From Marinobacterium profundum (GTDB taxonomy: Bacteria > Pseudomonadota > Gammaproteobacteria > Pseudomonadales > Balneatricaceae), in the NCBI RefSeq assembly GCF_001528745.1, contig NZ_BCNS01000002.1:37259-101258 (forward strand): 64,000 bases of DNA. Direction: 5' to 3'. Below the pieces are notes generated by a model. The model was not told the DNA's origin, did no database searches, and saw only the letters and a list, made by a program, of their open reading frames with translations. The position numbers were made by a program, and so were the translations under genes. Shown in pieces: positions 34,586 to 44,440 of this stretch (within the stretch, counting starts at the first letter, position 1; the number at the start of each line of letters is the position of its first letter).

Positions 34586-35000
34586 TGACACGCACTCCCT
34601 GTATGTCGCCAACGTCCGACTCAAGATAGCCAATGCCGCCCTCGGTATGACTTACCCAATAGAGCATATCTTGCACACTGTCGACGACTCTGGGTGCCTG
34701 CACGGCACCTGAAAAAATATAGCGGTCCCAGATTCCGCGCAGCTGATAGGGATAGACACCCAGATCCTGCTTGACGAAGTTAATGTGGGCGGGATGCTGA
34801 TCCTCAAAAACGATCAGCGAGACGGGCTGTCCCAAGGGCCAGTGACGAGCACGCAGAGAAAACAGCGAAAAAAGATAGGCAGGGCTAAGGGAGTCGGCTT
34901 GCACCCCGGGATGGGCAATCACAACCTGGGACCACAGGCTTTGCGTCGGCAATACGCCAAGCACTATTGCCAGCACTCCATAACGCAGAAAATATCCCAC
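34572..35000 (-). CDS. Periplasmic phosphate-binding-like (PBP) protein
   Basis: 142 residues from a GTG start. Signal peptide MGYFLRYGVLAIVLGVLPTQ with cleavage after SLWS. The mature part (VVIAHPGVQADSLSPAYLFSLFSLRARHW ... YLESDVGDIQGVRVIEI) follows the short PstS-like PBP domain proteins. It lacks the full two-lobe length of a transporter-binding protein and has no ABC partner nearby. It probably serves the adjacent porin and GGDEF-EAL protein as a sensor component. Confidence 0.78.
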   Translation of the reverse strand: MGYFLRYGVLAIVLGVLPTQSLWSQVVIAHPGVQADSLSPAYLFSLFSLRARHWPLGQPVSLIVFEDQHPAHINFVKQDLGVYPYQLRGIWDRYIFSGAVQAPRVVDSVQDMLYWVSHTEGGIGYLESDVGDIQGVRVIEIK

Positions 35001-35096
35001 AATCCCTTGCTACCCCTCTGATATTCCTATCAATCTGATTGAATAGTATAGGAAAGAATAAGCTTTGGGTGAGATGAAAGCAGAGCCTGATGGAAA

Positions 35097-35172
35097 TGGC
35101 GTCCCATAGGGGGTTCGAACCCCTGTTACCGCCGTGAAAGGGCGGTGTCCTGGACCACTAGACGAATGGGAC
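35097..35172 (-). tRNA. tRNA-Glu (anticodon UUC)
   Basis: 76 nt including an encoded CCA. Acceptor GTCCCAT/ATGGGAC, anticodon loop CTTTCAC giving UUC, T-loop GGTTCGAACC. Last of five tRNAs transcribed from the promoter at 35651-35679. Confidence 0.97.
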
Positions 35173-35195
35173 TGACTGAATCCCCGGATGAGGAT

Positions 35196-35271
<76 letters not shown>

Positions 35272-35304
35272 TGATTTTCTGTTAGCCGAACGGCTGTCAG
35301 AAAG

Positions 35305-35380
35305 TGGCGTCCCATAGGGGGTTCGAACCCCTGTTACCGCCGTGAAAGGGCGGTGTCCTGGACCACTAGACGAATGGGAC
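35305..35380 (-). tRNA. tRNA-Glu (anticodon UUC)
   Basis: 76 nt, identical in sequence to the Glu copies at 35097 and 35547. The array repeats a Glu-Gly pair, implying tandem duplication. Confidence 0.97.
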
Positions 35381-35420
35381 TTACAAACTCCTCTTGCGAG
35401 GAATGTCCTCTTTCGAGGAT

Positions 35421-35496
<76 letters not shown>

Positions 35497-35546
35497 TGAA
35501 CGCTTGCGCGCTTACCGTATTTCTGCAGGCTGTACCTGGCATGAAA

Positions 35547-35622
35547 TGGCGTCCCATAGGGGGTTCGAACCCCTGTTACCGCCGTGAAAGGGCGGTGTCC
35601 TGGACCACTAGACGAATGGGAC
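35547..35622 (-). tRNA. tRNA-Glu (anticodon UUC)
   Basis: 76 nt including CCA; first tRNA of the five-gene array, 29 nt downstream of the promoter -10 element. Confidence 0.97.
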
Positions 35623-35650
35623 GCTGCGGCCTCTTCACCAGAAGAGGCGC

Positions 35651-35679
35651 GTATTCTAAGCGCAGGATTAGGAGCTGTA
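35651..35679 (-). promoter_or_regulatory. Sigma-70 promoter of the tRNA array
   Basis: Minus strand TTTACA (35679-35674), 17 bp, TAGAAT (35656-35651), then a GC-rich ACGCGCC discriminator typical of stringently controlled stable RNA promoters. A 7-bp hairpin CCTCTTC-TGGT-GAAGAGG follows in the leader. Confidence 0.8.
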
Positions 35680-35699
35680 AAGCCCCGCGTGGAATTTTA

Positions 35700-37364
35700 T
35701 TAGCGCGCAGTCCCGAGCCGGGCGTCACTTCGCAGCGGCAGGTTCCTGTGCCAGCCAATAACGTAGTTACGCCCGGCCCCCTTGGCTGCATAAAGCGCCT
35801 GGTCCGCGCATTCGATAAACTGATCGGCATGCAGCCGTTCAAAGTCTTCGCTGCTGGCGATACCCGCACTCAATGTGCAGGAAAAGACTTCTCCCTCGTG
35901 CTCAAATTCAAGCGCCGCGAAGGCCTCACGCAACCAGTTGCACTGGCGCTCGGCACCCTCTTTCTGGCAACCCGGCAATATGGCAAAAAACTCCTCACCA
36001 CCATAACGCCCCACCTTGTCCGTGCCGCGCAAACGGGTTTTCAGCAGGTGCGCCAGGGCCCGAATAACGGTATCTCCCCGGGCATGACCATAGGTATCGT
36101 TTACCTGCTTGAAATAATCGATATCCAGCATCACCGCGCTGAAGCTCGACTTTTCACGCTCAGCCCGCAAGCACTCGGCGGCAAGAGCCTCCTTGATGCT
36201 GACATGGTTCAGCAAGCCCGTCAGGCCATCACAGGCCCGCAGGTTGGCAAGACGGCGCATGCGCTCTGCCCGCACCCGTACAACCGACACCAGATATTTT
36301 TCGGAAATGGGTTTGGTAATGAAATCATCACCGCCCTGATCCAGTGCATGCAACTGTCGATCCCGGTTGGCTTCGGCCGACAGGTACACAATGGGCAAAC
36401 CGGTCCATTCATCGTAATAACGCAGCGCCGCCGCCAGCTCGACACCGTTGTAACCCGGCATGTGAATATCGAGCAACAGCAGATCCGGGCGAAACTCCTC
36501 CAACCGCAGCAGCAGGTTAACCGGATTCATTTCAACCTCGACCCGCATACCGGCCTCAATCAGCGCCTGCTGGTAGCGCAGTGACAGCATCTCGTCGTCA
36601 TCGACAATGAGAATGCGATAAGCTTCTTCGGTATGATCACCCACCAGAGCATCAATCAACTCAACCAGCTTCATAACATTCAGCGGCCGCACGAAAAAGG
36701 CAGCGGCACCAAGCCGTGCCGCCTCAAGCCTGGATGTGAAGTCATCCTGCAGCGAAATAAACACCACCGGAACACCGGCCGTCGACAAGCTCTCTGCGAG
36801 TGCCACGCTCAGCTTTACACGCTCATTATCCAGCACCAGTACGCCTTGCCTGGCCTCGGTAAACACCAGCGCTTCTTCGGCGGCTTTAAGCCCATCCAGG
36901 CGTTTCACGATGAAGCCGTACTGGCGTAGCGAACGCAATAAATTCTGCTCACTGGCACCCGCGTCTGTTAGCAGCCAGATGGTCGGCATAATACCCTGCG
37001 CCGGAGTGTCCAGCGTTCGAACCGACGCCGCCAGATGCTCGGTGGAATTGAGCCAGCGCTCGGCCAGCGCCAGAACATCCTGCACCAGCACCGTGCGAGC
37101 ATCGTCATCCAGCGCCTGACCGCCACGAATTGCCTCTTCCAGTCGACTGGCTTCGTGCCCCAAATCCTCAAGCCCGAAAATGCCGGCGGAGCCAGAAATT
37201 CGATGCAACCCCTGCTTCAGGGCCTCAAAACGCTCCGAATCCAGTCGCTCCCGCCCCCATGCCCGGGCCAATTCACCAAGATAGGCAACGGTCGCCGGCA
37301 AGCGTTCGAGATAGCGCTGACGTTGTAGTTTTAATGTTTCAACTACACGATCCTTAGCCGTCAT
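35700..37364 (-). CDS. Hpt-receiver-receiver-GGDEF diguanylate cyclase
   Basis: About 554 residues from ATG 37364 (GGAG at 8 nt). Residues ~1-110 form an Hpt domain with the phospho-His in LHRISGSAGIFG. Next is a receiver-like domain (~120-235) with poor acidic residues. A full receiver follows (~248-365, ILIVDDDEM, LLLLDIHMPGYNG). The GGDEF domain (~380-545) has the active motif RYGGEEFFAIL. The Hpt plus receiver arrangement fits reception of phosphate from the hybrid kinases upstream to control c-di-GMP synthesis. It overlaps the CheY-like gene by 11 nt. Confidence 0.92.
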   Translation of the reverse strand: MTAKDRVVETLKLQRQRYLERLPATVAYLGELARAWGRERLDSERFEALKQGLHRISGSAGIFGLEDLGHEASRLEEAIRGGQALDDDARTVLVQDVLALAERWLNSTEHLAASVRTLDTPAQGIMPTIWLLTDAGASEQNLLRSLRQYGFIVKRLDGLKAAEEALVFTEARQGVLVLDNERVKLSVALAESLSTAGVPVVFISLQDDFTSRLEAARLGAAAFFVRPLNVMKLVELIDALVGDHTEEAYRILIVDDDEMLSLRYQQALIEAGMRVEVEMNPVNLLLRLEEFRPDLLLLDIHMPGYNGVELAAALRYYDEWTGLPIVYLSAEANRDRQLHALDQGGDDFITKPISEKYLVSVVRVRAERMRRLANLRACDGLTGLLNHVSIKEALAAECLRAEREKSSFSAVMLDIDYFKQVNDTYGHARGDTVIRALAHLLKTRLRGTDKVGRYGGEEFFAILPGCQKEGAERQCNWLREAFAALEFEHEGEVFSCTLSAGIASSEDFERLHADQFIECADQALYAAKGAGRNYVIGWHRNLPLRSDARLGTAR

Positions 37365-37743
37365 GCAGCCCACTCCAGATCGACTTTAGCTGATCAGCCA
37401 GGCACATCGGATCAAACGGCTTGCTCAATACATCCACGGCACCTAGAGACTTGTAGTGCGCAACTTCCGAGGGCTGCACCTTGGCCGTCATAAACAGCAC
37501 GGGTGTGTTAGCCAATGCGGGTATCTTGCGCAGTCCTGCCAGGGTCATGGGACCATCCAGTCCAGGCATCATGACATCTAGCAAAATAAGGTGAGGAGCA
37601 AACGCCTGCGCCTCCGCCAACGCCTGGTCACCGGACGAACACACCTTTACATTGAGCCCGCCAACCATTTCGAGCGCCACCTGGGCGACGACTCGGATAT
37701 CCTCGTCGTCTTCGACATAAAGCACTCGCTCCAATTCCATCAT
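37354..37743 (-). CDS. CheY-like single-domain response regulator
   Basis: 129 residues, a complete receiver: acidic pair in LYVEDDEDIRV, phospho-Asp in LILLDVMMPGLDG, Thr/Ser switch in LFMTAK and Lys in LSKPFDP. No output domain. It starts inside the fossil kinase tail upstream (ATG overlaps the fossil TGA) and overlaps the GGDEF gene downstream, so it acts in the same relay, perhaps as a phosphate sink or shuttle. Confidence 0.92.
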   Translation of the reverse strand: MMELERVLYVEDDEDIRVVAQVALEMVGGLNVKVCSSGDQALAEAQAFAPHLILLDVMMPGLDGPMTLAGLRKIPALANTPVLFMTAKVQPSEVAHYKSLGAVDVLSKPFDPMCLADQLKSIWSGLHDG

Positions 37744-37852
37744 TCTGATTTTTCTCCGTGGCTACTTTGTGCCAAATGCAGCAAGTTTTTAACGCTTTGG
37801 CTGAGATCCTGTGCAGATATGCGTGGTTTAACCAGCGCACTGTCGACGTCAT
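37740..37852 (-). pseudogene. Fossil 3' end of a second hybrid-kinase gene
   Basis: Reads VDSALVKPRISAQDLSQSV then KNLLHLAQSSHGEKSE and a stop, nearly identical to the end of the intact kinase at 37878 (VDSALVKSRISEQDLSQSV, LLHLAQNSHGEKTE). The rest of the gene is missing. Just after the intact kinase stop is a degenerate copy of the CheY gene start (ATGACGGAATTAATC). A tandem kinase-regulator unit was evidently duplicated and then mostly deleted. Confidence 0.85.
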
Positions 37853-37877
37853 CCAGCTTCTGGGCTGATTAATTCCG

Positions 37878-40856
37878 TCATTCTGTTTTTTCTCCGTGAC
37901 TATTTTGTGCCAAATGCAACAAGCTTTTAACACTTTGGCTCAGGTCCTGCTCCGATATGCGCGATTTGACCAGCGCACTGTCGACTTCGGTCAGCCACTG
38001 CTCTGAGGCATCTTCCACCGTCAGCACAAGCACCCGGGGCGAATCCCTGAGCCCCTGAATATGCGGTAACAAAGTACGGGTGCGGTTATCCGACATACCA
38101 ATATCCAGTATGACCAGATCGTAGGGGCGATTGTCGAGCCTGGCCCTGGCATCTTCAATGCTATAGGCCTGCTCTACATCCACCGCCAGGCGCTCAGCCA
38201 GACGGTGCAGGGTCTGATCCTGTGCATCACGTACATGCAGCACTCGACCATTGCCGACAGCAGCGGCATCCAGCGCCATCTGGCTACGACTGGCCAAGAC
38301 ACTGCGGCGACGCTCAACAAAGGGCCTCCCCTGCTCATCCTGACGTACATTGACCGATCCCACGCCATCGCGATTGGCTTTGGGGAACTCCACATAAAAC
38401 AGGCTACCGCTGCCGGGCTCAGACTCAAAACCGACTCGCCCGCCCATGTGCTCCGTCAATTCCTTGCAGATCGCCAGACCAAGCCCGGTGCCGGCTGTCT
38501 TCTTGGTATCAGATCCATCCGCCTGGGCAAATTTCTCGAACACATAGGGCCGAAATTCAGCGGAAATACCGATACCGCAGTCCTCCACCGACACCCGCAC
38601 CCAGGCTCCCAGCACATCAACATGTACGCGGACCTCCGCCCCCAGGGGCGAAAATTTTACCGCGTTGGAGAAGTAGTTTGCCAAAATCTGCTGCACACGC
38701 TGCTCATCCACCCAGATACGCGGCGGCTCATCAGGCACCCTGCCCGGAACAACCCTTACATCATAGGTCTTGGAGTAACCAGCAATACCCTCCAGCGACT
38801 TGTTCACCAGCTCGGCAACATCCTGGGTACGCAAATCAAACTGCATCTTGCCGGCGGTGATTTTTTCAATATCCAGCAAATCATTGATCAGGTGGATCAG
38901 GCGTTCGCTATTCTTAAGGGCGATGTGCAGCAAAGGCTCGGCACTTTCGGGCAATGTGCCCATCACACCACCGCAGATCAAGCCCAGAGATCCGGCAATG
39001 GAAGTAAGGGGGGTACGCAGCTCGTGGCTCACAGTGGCGATAAACTCGCTCTTCATTTCCTCAATGCGCTTGCGCTCGCTGATATCGGCGCCAATACACA
39101 CATAGCCACTGATCCGGCCGCGTTCGTCCCGCACCGAGGTGATAGACACCTGGGCCGGAAAGCGCGAGCCATCCTTGCGCACATAGGTCCACTCGTGCTC
39201 GTCGGCAGAGCCGCTGCGTGAACGGCCAACCAGTACTTCGACACCGCATGCACCGGCAAACTCCAGCCCCTGGGCCACGGCACCGGCAGTCAGCTCCTCC
39301 TCGTCATGTACGAAGGTCAGCAGTTGCTGGTTCACGACCTCCTTCGAATGGTAACCCAGCATATGCTGAGCGCCACTGTTAAAGGATCGCACCACACCCT
39401 CCAGATCGCAAAACATAATACTGAAGTTGGCGCTGTCCAGAATGGCGGTCCGGTGGGCAATTTCACGCTGCAGCACCAGCTGAGTTGCGTGACGACTAAT
39501 TTCATTACCCACCCAGCGACTGAACAGCTGAATCAGATTAAAGTCGATCTTGCCAAAGGGTTGCGCACGGGCATCCGGGCCGGAAAAATTGAGCGTGCCG
39601 TAACGCAGGCCATCCACCAGCAGCGGAGCACCGATGTAGGCCTCAAGACCAAAATTCTGATAACAGGGGTGTTCACTGATATCGCTTTCACCGGCATGGT
39701 GAAACCCCAGCGGTGAGTCGGCCTGCAGGCAGTGTACGCAGTAAGTGCCACTCAGTGAAAAACGAGTCCCCGGCTCAGGCGCACCCTCAGGACCGCTAAT
39801 AAATTCAACCAGGTAATCATCCGCCTCGATACAGCTGACAATAGCGAGCGGCAGCTCGAACACATCCTTGCCCAGTTGTAGCAGCTGCTCTACCTTGCGT
39901 TCGAACGGCCAGGACGAGGTCGTAATGGTATGCAGACGCTCCAGCGCAACGGAGTACTTTTTTTGCTCCAGATCGGCGGCGTGACGCAAGGTGATATCCC
40001 GCAGTACAAGCACAAACTGCCGACCGGCATTGCGCTCCACCGCCGAAAGCCCCACCTCCAGTGGAAAAACATGACCATCGCGGCGGCGCCCCCGCAGCAC
40101 TATGTCGCTCCCATCAGCCCGCAGCATAAACGCCTCGAACTCTGCAGCCGCCCCCAGACAGTCCTGCTCACTGCCTGGTGCTAGCAACAGCGAGTCCATG
40201 CGCCTGCCCAGCAAGTCATCGCGGTCGTAACCAAATAGCTGTGTTACTGCCGGATTCAGCTCACAGATAACGCCCTTGGCGTCCAGCGTCATGATGCCAT
40301 CGACAACATGGTCCATGACGGCACGGCTGTAAGACTCAGCCTCACTGAGCCGCAGCATCAGGGTTTCACACTCGGCCTGCGCCAGTTCGCGCTCGACGCA
40401 ATCGGCCAGGTCCCGCAATGCACTTAATTGCGTCTGATCCAGCAGGCGCGGCTTGTCGTCGATAATGCACAAGGTGCCAATTCGCAGCCCATCAAGGGTG
40501 CGCAAAGGCGCGCCAGTATACATGCGGATTTTCGGCGCCTGCACAACCAGGGGATTGTCGACAAAACGAGGGTCAGCATGCGTATCGGACACATGAAAAA
40601 CGTCGTCATGCAAAATGGCATGGCCGCAGAAGGATATGTCGCGGGGTGTTTCGCAGGCATCCAGGCCCTGGCGCGACTTGAACCATTGACGGTCGGCATC
40701 CACCAGACTGACAAGCGCGATCGGCACCTGAAACATGGCCTTTGCCAGCCGGGTCAGGCGATCGAATCGCTCCTCTGCCGAGGAGTCCAGAATATGTAGC
40801 CGCTGAAGCGCTAGCAGTCGCTTTGCTTCATTATCTGGAATTTCAGGAGCCTGCAT
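37878..40856 (-). CDS. Cytoplasmic hybrid histidine kinase (GAF-PAS-GAF-PAS-HisKA-HATPase-REC)
   Basis: 992 residues, no membrane segments. GAF (~10-160, RLHILDSSAEERFDRLTRLA), PAS (~170-290), GAF (~310-465), PAS (~470-595), HisKA with SEFIATVSHELRTPLTS, HATPase_c (NYFSNAVKFSP, DCGIGIS, TGLGLAICKEL). A C-terminal receiver (~865-985) has DLVILDIGM but only a weak acidic pocket (VLHVRDAQDQ). Such kinases read soluble or redox/light cues and feed a phosphorelay. Its ATG overlaps the preceding kinase stop by 1 nt (TGATG), so the two kinases are co-translated. Confidence 0.93.
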   Translation of the reverse strand: MQAPEIPDNEAKRLLALQRLHILDSSAEERFDRLTRLAKAMFQVPIALVSLVDADRQWFKSRQGLDACETPRDISFCGHAILHDDVFHVSDTHADPRFVDNPLVVQAPKIRMYTGAPLRTLDGLRIGTLCIIDDKPRLLDQTQLSALRDLADCVERELAQAECETLMLRLSEAESYSRAVMDHVVDGIMTLDAKGVICELNPAVTQLFGYDRDDLLGRRMDSLLLAPGSEQDCLGAAAEFEAFMLRADGSDIVLRGRRRDGHVFPLEVGLSAVERNAGRQFVLVLRDITLRHAADLEQKKYSVALERLHTITTSSWPFERKVEQLLQLGKDVFELPLAIVSCIEADDYLVEFISGPEGAPEPGTRFSLSGTYCVHCLQADSPLGFHHAGESDISEHPCYQNFGLEAYIGAPLLVDGLRYGTLNFSGPDARAQPFGKIDFNLIQLFSRWVGNEISRHATQLVLQREIAHRTAILDSANFSIMFCDLEGVVRSFNSGAQHMLGYHSKEVVNQQLLTFVHDEEELTAGAVAQGLEFAGACGVEVLVGRSRSGSADEHEWTYVRKDGSRFPAQVSITSVRDERGRISGYVCIGADISERKRIEEMKSEFIATVSHELRTPLTSIAGSLGLICGGVMGTLPESAEPLLHIALKNSERLIHLINDLLDIEKITAGKMQFDLRTQDVAELVNKSLEGIAGYSKTYDVRVVPGRVPDEPPRIWVDEQRVQQILANYFSNAVKFSPLGAEVRVHVDVLGAWVRVSVEDCGIGISAEFRPYVFEKFAQADGSDTKKTAGTGLGLAICKELTEHMGGRVGFESEPGSGSLFYVEFPKANRDGVGSVNVRQDEQGRPFVERRRSVLASRSQMALDAAAVGNGRVLHVRDAQDQTLHRLAERLAVDVEQAYSIEDARARLDNRPYDLVILDIGMSDNRTRTLLPHIQGLRDSPRVLVLTVEDASEQWLTEVDSALVKSRISEQDLSQSVKSLLHLAQNSHGEKTE

Positions 40857-43800
40857 CAGTTAGAACCCGCATCCAAAGAAATTTCAGTTTCGCATTCAAT
40901 AGCCGTGGCTGTCACGCGCTGCGCCCGGGTCTGCTCCAGCAGAGCGCGTAATTGTTCCAGTAAATCCTGTTGCGACACGCGGGATTTGAGCAGAACTGCA
41001 TCAACTTGCTGTGCTTCGGCAAAGCTGACCTCGGTTGCCGACAACAGCATAATTTGTGGCCGCCGGGTCAACTGTTTCAGCTCCGGCAACAAAGACCAGC
41101 CAGACCCATCCGGCAGCCCCAAATCCAGAATCACCAGATCATAGGTTTCCTGCGCCAGCTTGCGCCTGGCACTGGCAAGGGACCCGGCCCGGTCGATGGA
41201 GGCTAGCTCGCTGACCATAACGGTAACAACTTCGCTCAAATCCTCGTCGTCTTCGACATGCAGAATCCGTGGCAGGACTGCGGGCAGCCCTTTGGGCAGC
41301 ATATGCTTAAGGCTTGCCAACAAGCGTGTTTCATCAATCGGCTTGGCCATCCAGTCGACCACCGGGAAATTGCCACCAATCTCGAGACGCCCTTCTTCAG
41401 CAATCACCGACACCACCAGAATCGGCAGTGGCAGACGCCCTTCTTCCTGCTCCCACTCACGCACTTTGTGGATAATCTTGCTGCCGGCAATATCAGGTAA
41501 AATCAGATCCAGCGTCATGGCATCGTAGGTTTCTTCCCGCAGCTGCACCATTGCCTGCGCGCCATTGAATACCACATCATTGGCCACCCCTCCGCGCTTG
41601 AGCATCAGACTGATAAGACGGGCAATATCAGGCTCATCCTCCACCACCAGCACCCGCGGCGCGCCCGCGGGCAAAGGCGCATCCGAGTCCGGCTCACTGC
41701 TCTCAACCTTCAAATCATCAAACTCGACGTAGAAACAGCTGCCCACTCCATCTACCGAGTCAAAGCCTACACAGCCACCCATACACTCGGCCAGCTCCTT
41801 GCAAATCGACAAACCAAGGCCTGTACCTTCCGTCGACTTGGTATCAGACGCATCCGCCTGAGCAAATTTCTGGAAGATGCGCGAGCGGAAAGAAGCCGGA
41901 ATGCCGTGGCCCTGATCCCGCACATCAACTCGAACACGCCCGTCCAGCTCCCGCACCGCCAACTCAACCTTCCCACCCGAGGGCGAGAACTTGATGGCAT
42001 TGGAGATGAAGTTGGCCAAAATTTGCTGCAAACGCTGCTCATCCGCCCGCACAAGCGCGTGCCCTGCACCGTAGTCAGCCAGCTTCAGCTCCACATTATG
42101 GGCCTCGGCATAGCCCTGATTGACTTCACAGGCGCGCTCAAGCTGGAACGACATATCCAGCGTCTGGAAATTGAATGTCATCTTGCCCGCGGTGATTTTT
42201 TCGATGTCCAGCAGGTCGTTAATCAGATGTATCAGCCGCAGACTGTTCTTCTGGGCGATATCCAGCAACGGCTTCGCCTTGAGCGGCAGTTCTCCCAGAG
42301 CGCCGCCGGCCAGCAGGCCCAGCGAGCCCGAAATGGATGTCAATGGTGTACGTAACTCATGGCTAACCGTCGAAATGAACTCATTTTTCATCTGTTCATT
42401 ATGCTTGGTCTGGGATATATCCCAGTTGGTACCGGTCATGCGCAGTGGACGCCCGGACTCATCGCGACTCAGGATCGCAAACGCCTTTAACCAGCGAATA
42501 TCTCCATCGGGCAGGATAATGCGCAGTTCGCACTCAACTGGATCGCTCTTTCGCAACAAACCATCCAGGGTCTGCTGCACCCGCTGCTGATCATCAGGGT
42601 GCACCTGGTTTATCCAGCTGCGGTAATGGCCATCAAACTCACCCTCGGCATAGCCGTATAGCGCATGCATATTGGCATCCCAAACCAATTCCCTGGAATC
42701 AAAGGCATAATCCCAGATACCGACCTGTGCCGCCTGAGTGGCCAGTTCGAGACGTGTATTCAACTGCTGTACCTGCCGCTCTGCCTGCTTGCGTTCACTC
42801 ACATCGTGCATCACAACCACAGCGCCAAGCTGCTGTCCATCGGGGCTCAATATTGGCTGACCACTGCACAGCACTGTGCGCAGGGGCAAGCCGACCGGTG
42901 CTATAACAACCTCAATATCGCTTACCCGCTCGCCCTTCTGCGCTCTGAACAGCGGGATATCATCGTGCTTAAGCGTATTCTTCCCGTCTGCGGCATAAAG
43001 GCTGTAATACCGCCCCCAGTCCTCAGGCGCCAAAGGCTCAGGTGGCAGACCATGAAACTCAAACGCGGCATTGTTAAACAGAGTCAGGGTGCCCATCTCG
43101 TCGCAGGCAACAACACCGTCGGTCAGGTTGTCCAGCACCGTTTTGAGAAACTCCCGATCCTTCACCAGCGCCTGCTCGGCCTGTTTGCGCGTGCTTATAT
43201 CCTGCACGATTAACCAGATCACTTCCCGCCCGGAGTCATCCGTCAGTTTTACACCACTGAGCAGAACGGCAAAGCGACTGCCACCCTTGTGAATAAAGGC
43301 CGCCTCAAAGGGACCATACCGACCCGTTTCATCCAGGCTGAGCTGAATATCAAGTTCAGTCTGGGCGCCTGGCTTTGCAGCCACAGCCTCGTAGTCCAGC
43401 TGCAGAAATGCCTCACGGGTGTAACCGGTTGCCGCGAGCAGGGAGTCGTTAACTTCAAGAAAACGCCTACTGTCAACATCCGCCATGGCAATACCCACGG
43501 GTGACAGATCAAACAACAACTGCAGTCGAGACTCGGTTGCACCCAGCTGAGTTTCAACCTGACGCCGCCGGACCGTTTCCTGTTCCTTCTGTTTAAACGT
43601 CTGATACATGCTGCAGAACAGGCCCGCCATCAACGCCAGGTAGCTGAAAATCTTGACCAGGTGAGCGCTGACAAAGGAGACGTCGAACAGTGCCGCCGAG
43701 AATGGCATCACCAACCACTGCGCAAGACTGCTCAGCAACAGCGTAATAACAAGCCAGTATTCGAAACGATCAGTCGCCCAGCGCCTATCGCGCCATAGAC

Positions 43801-44404
43801 CCACCAGCACCAAGAGGAAGAAAGCGCCGGGTATAAATTCTTCAGGGCGGGACACCAGGACAAAATCAAAATGCGCCTGGGGCAAGGGTGCCAGGGCGAA
43901 GAACAGGAAACAGCCCACAGTCACCACAGCGGTCATGATGAATACCGGCGATGCCAACTGTTTCGAGTCTATCTGCACAGCCCAGGGGGCTTTGCGCAAC
44001 CACCACCACATAAACAGCAACACCGCCAGATAAAAGCGAGAGGCAAACCAGCTCCAGGGCGCCAGACGCTCCAGGGTGGAGGGTGCGTCTGACGCAAAGC
44101 CTGTGGCACTGAGCAGGCAATGAGAGCCATCCAGCAGACCCGCGCCCACCAGGCCCGCGCCCAGCACCAGAAAGCCTATTTCTGGGCGGCTGTAGAAACG
44201 CACCAGCGCAATGCCTCCGGCCACCAGTGCCAGCACCGTCGCCGCCAGCTCCATCAGAGTATGTGTCGCTGCGCTGCCAATACCCCAGCTACCGGACAGT
44301 ATGAGCCCCAGATAGCCGCCAAGTACCGCCACCGTCAAAAACACGAACCAGACAGGGCTCCAGCGAGCCACAGCCCCGGCATCATCCCTGTAGGGCTGAA
44401 CCAT
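40856..44404 (-). CDS. Membrane hybrid histidine kinase with three PAS and two receivers
   Basis: 1182 residues. About eight membrane helices (~15-275) resemble a MASE3-type integral sensor (HTLMELAATVLALVAGG, GLLDGSHCLLSATGF). Three PAS domains (~290-660) precede HisKA (NEFISTVSHELRTPLTS) and HATPase_c (NFISNAIKFSP, TGLGLSICKEL). Two complete receivers follow (~915-1035, MTLDLILPD; ~1045-1160, LVILDLGLPDGSG). The last receiver ends in LLKSRVSQQDL, the motif shared with the neighbouring kinase and its fossil, so these tails are paralogous. Confidence 0.93.
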   Translation of the reverse strand: MVQPYRDDAGAVARWSPVWFVFLTVAVLGGYLGLILSGSWGIGSAATHTLMELAATVLALVAGGIALVRFYSRPEIGFLVLGAGLVGAGLLDGSHCLLSATGFASDAPSTLERLAPWSWFASRFYLAVLLFMWWWLRKAPWAVQIDSKQLASPVFIMTAVVTVGCFLFFALAPLPQAHFDFVLVSRPEEFIPGAFFLLVLVGLWRDRRWATDRFEYWLVITLLLSSLAQWLVMPFSAALFDVSFVSAHLVKIFSYLALMAGLFCSMYQTFKQKEQETVRRRQVETQLGATESRLQLLFDLSPVGIAMADVDSRRFLEVNDSLLAATGYTREAFLQLDYEAVAAKPGAQTELDIQLSLDETGRYGPFEAAFIHKGGSRFAVLLSGVKLTDDSGREVIWLIVQDISTRKQAEQALVKDREFLKTVLDNLTDGVVACDEMGTLTLFNNAAFEFHGLPPEPLAPEDWGRYYSLYAADGKNTLKHDDIPLFRAQKGERVSDIEVVIAPVGLPLRTVLCSGQPILSPDGQQLGAVVVMHDVSERKQAERQVQQLNTRLELATQAAQVGIWDYAFDSRELVWDANMHALYGYAEGEFDGHYRSWINQVHPDDQQRVQQTLDGLLRKSDPVECELRIILPDGDIRWLKAFAILSRDESGRPLRMTGTNWDISQTKHNEQMKNEFISTVSHELRTPLTSISGSLGLLAGGALGELPLKAKPLLDIAQKNSLRLIHLINDLLDIEKITAGKMTFNFQTLDMSFQLERACEVNQGYAEAHNVELKLADYGAGHALVRADEQRLQQILANFISNAIKFSPSGGKVELAVRELDGRVRVDVRDQGHGIPASFRSRIFQKFAQADASDTKSTEGTGLGLSICKELAECMGGCVGFDSVDGVGSCFYVEFDDLKVESSEPDSDAPLPAGAPRVLVVEDEPDIARLISLMLKRGGVANDVVFNGAQAMVQLREETYDAMTLDLILPDIAGSKIIHKVREWEQEEGRLPLPILVVSVIAEEGRLEIGGNFPVVDWMAKPIDETRLLASLKHMLPKGLPAVLPRILHVEDDEDLSEVVTVMVSELASIDRAGSLASARRKLAQETYDLVILDLGLPDGSGWSLLPELKQLTRRPQIMLLSATEVSFAEAQQVDAVLLKSRVSQQDLLEQLRALLEQTRAQRVTATAIECETEISLDAGSN

Positions 44405-44440
44405 TGCATTACACCTCAGAACTTGCTTGATAAATCACAC

